This document shows positions 62,201 to 64,000 of a stretch of 64,000 nucleotides of DNA, one piece after another (within the stretch, counting starts at the first letter, position 1; each line of letters starts with the position of its first letter). The notes under the pieces are model-generated. The model ran no database searches, was not told the DNA's origin, and saw only the letters and a list, made by a program, of their open reading frames with translations. The stretch spans positions 2,616,469 to 2,680,468 of the forward strand of contig ML133395.1 in assembly GCA_003864495.1 (NCBI GenBank), given 5' to 3'. The position numbers and the translations under genes were made by a program. This DNA is from Nemopilema nomurai (Eukaryota > Cnidaria > Scyphozoa > Rhizostomeae > Rhizostomatidae).

Positions 62201-63653
62201 TGCGCATTACTTATTGTGCAGCACTTTGCAAATCTGCATGGATCAGAAGCGTAATACTCAACTTACTTGAACTCGCGTGACGGGAGGATTTCGTAATAAA
62301 ACATAATTTTGGTCTTGTGCAGGATTCGGGGCGCTCCTCTTGAGGCAGTCGTCTGAGATGAGTACTTCCATTGGAGGATGAACACCCCCGGCTGGGTGCA
62401 TATGTGTGTGCCCTACGGGTTGAAAATCAAACTATTGTCTAGCTAGTGAAGGCGGTTGGCACGGGTGTAAATAACTGTGTCAGCCTTTGTCATTTGAACA
62501 GTCGATAGAAGGACTCATGGCTTCACCATTTCTGAAGTTCCATTATTCGTTGAATACAACACACCGCAGAAAAGCTTTTTCTCAATCTCAAAATACTTGA
62601 AGAAGAACAGGAGGAGCCTGGAGTTTGATACCTATAACTTTATACCTATGATTTAATGCTTAATACCTATTCCTTTTAACCAAAAACCTATAAGTACTCT
62701 TTGCATCACATTGTATAGAATTCTAAAAGCAAGATTACGTCACTACTTTCCAAACAAACCCTACAATATTTCCTCTTCTACATTCGTAAGCAATCACAAA
62801 ATCTTTCAAACTTTTCTAACACCTGTTGTGATGAAACCACAAAAAACACTGAATAAGTACTTTTGAAATCGCCCAGTAAACATATCTCAGTAATTCCTTA
62901 CTTGGACTGATTCGCCTTGTGTGCAAAGGATAGGCCGCTCAACAACAACAGCATCGATACCAGGCCTCACACCAGACATTCGTGACGTCATCGATTCACC
63001 GAGACATCCGCTTGTAGTGACATTGTTCATGCTGGCCTCCCGAGGTCTCTTGTGCCTCAACACCGTGAAGGACGTGTCGCCGTCGATGATGTCAAAATCC
63101 CATGTGATCACCGATTCGGCCTCAGATACTGTTATCATGACCTGGGACGGAAAATGGTTGACTTCAGTGAAGATGTTGAAAGTTAGCAACTGATGGCAGA
63201 ATGACAAGGTAAAGGAAAGGTGATAACCATGATACTGGTAGAGGCAGCTTACATATCAGAATAAATACAATATTGAACGAAATATTGATGTCAATATGGA
63301 ACGAAATATTGATGTCAATATTGAACGAAATATTGATGTCAATATTGAACGAAATATTGATGTCAATATTGAACGAAATATTGATGTCAATATTGAACGA
63401 AATATTGATGTCAATATTGAACGAAATATTGATGTCAATATTGAATTGATGTCAATATTGAAGAAATGTTGATGAAATATTGAACGAAATATTGATGTCA
63501 ATTAAATATAAAAAATACCTCATGAGGAGAGCCTTTCTGTACTTGTGCTGTTTGATACAAATCTGATCCCAACCAACTTGATTCACCACCTTCCCCAATG
63601 TTGTGGAATCTATGAAACGGCTTTGGAACTGTTTTTCCTTCCACCACATCACA
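59216..63653 (-). CDS. SEC14L1: SEC14L1-like lipid-transfer protein, 3' part (gene continues beyond right edge)
   Basis: Minus-strand exons 63519-63653, 62902-63141, 62267-62412 and 59216-59336 join in phase and give 150 or more residues of the C-terminus. Seen in order: the end of the CRAL-TRIO region (VPKPFHRFHNIGEGGES; DLYQTAQVQKGSPHE), then the GOLD beta-sandwich (ESVITWDFDIIDGDTSFTV; GVFILQWKYSS; KTKIMFYYEIL), then a Ser/Thr-rich tail starting GSMSSLESSQSAFSQLS that is diagnostic of SEC14L1/SEC14L5. In the family an N-terminal PRELI domain and CRAL-TRIO domain bind lipids; SEC14L1 also binds acetylcholine transporters and dampens RIG-I signalling. The PRELI and most CRAL-TRIO exons lie outside the window. 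The last intron, 2.9 kb, is unusually long for this gene's neighbourhood and contains the repeat at 59885-60045. Confidence 0.93.
59885..60045. repeat. GACAC/GACATGGCAC simple tandem repeat
   Basis: About 160 bases of ACGACACGACA variants with a longer unit (gacatggcacgacacgaga) repeated at the right side. It makes long open frames on the minus strand rich in Ser, Cys and Val, which are artefacts. It lies in the last intron of the SEC14L1-like gene. Confidence 0.85.
63270..63500. repeat. 24-bp minisatellite in SEC14L1-like intron
   Basis: Eight or so copies of gaacgaaatattgatgtcaa plus tatt, nearly identical, between exons 62902-63141 and 63519-63653. The minus-strand frame across it is open because 24 is a multiple of three, not because it is coding. 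Confidence 0.92.
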
Positions 63654-64000
63654 CTAAGAAAGAACAGACGAGTGATGCTATGAGAGGCTGGCCTCGCATC
63701 AGATGCTTAAGGTCAGGTGGTCGAGTCGAGGCCCAGTATCAACAACTAGGATGTGCGTCATTATCCACCGTAGACACTACAACCGTGAGCACTTGGTTGC
63801 TGGCGGTTTCAACTAATGCATAATCATACGATCTTGGAATGACAGGCAGTTAGAGCTCATAAACGAAGAACATCTTATTTTCTTGGCCGATATGATAACG
63901 CAGAGTGTGGCCTGGTAAGAGCCCCAAGCCCAAAAGGTTCGATACCCAGGTGCAGATAAAAACAAGCCACAAGAACAGGTTTGCGTGGCTCCATTAACTG

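Noticed and set aside
63256..63501. 81-codon minus frame with an eight-residue repeat
   Set aside because: Product of the 24-bp minisatellite in an intron.
63900..63950. A-box/B-box-like words (tggcctggtaagagc, ggttcgatacc), possible tRNA or SINE
   Set aside because: Box spacing is too short and no cloverleaf can be formed; the sequence also reaches the window edge.

Overview
The window looks like part of an invertebrate animal genome, most likely a cnidarian (stony coral or sea anemone). It is AT-rich, genes are split into many short exons with GT-AG introns of a few hundred bases, there is an intronless rhodopsin-class GPCR, and short palindromic DNA elements are scattered through introns. 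The phylum is inferred from gene style, not proven. Five conserved animal genes can be read exon by exon from splice sites and protein similarity.

Layout: 1-2400 is a 183-bp satellite with an inverted start and a five-monomer (915 bp) higher-order period. 6738-7436 holds a single-exon orphan gene. 10814-15651 (+) is GET4 in ten exons. 15.7-21 kb is mostly non-coding, with three weak small-gene candidates. 21358-22317 (+) is the GPCR. 26048-26260 (+) is a compact candidate gene for a secreted basic peptide. 27544-41164 (-) is an RNF216/TRIAD3-type RBR ubiquitin ligase. 43866-45332 (+) is ribosomal protein RPS2 (uS5), whose two introns carry a convincing C/D-box and a plausible H/ACA-box snoRNA candidate. 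46465-55973 (-) is an inactive-rhomboid (iRhom/RHBDF) gene, convergent with RPS2. 59216-63653 (-) is the 3' part of a SEC14L1-like gene (end of CRAL-TRIO/GOLD region) that runs off the right edge.

The genes are not an operon. They are independent housekeeping and signalling genes: tail-anchored protein targeting (GET4), translation (RPS2), ubiquitin signalling (RNF216-like), ADAM17/EGF-ligand trafficking (iRhom) and lipid/Golgi transport (SEC14L1).

One pattern cuts across the window. GET4, RNF216, RPS2 and iRhom each contain at least one single-base frameshift inside an otherwise well-conserved exon, mostly a base missing from a short homopolymer. The simplest reading is uncorrected long-read indel error, not four pseudogenes. 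I found no clearly new multi-gene system. The most interesting items are the higher-order satellite with its fold-back junction, the RPS2 intronic snoRNAs, an iRhom with Ser in the GPxG motif, three MITE families, and several small secreted-peptide candidates.
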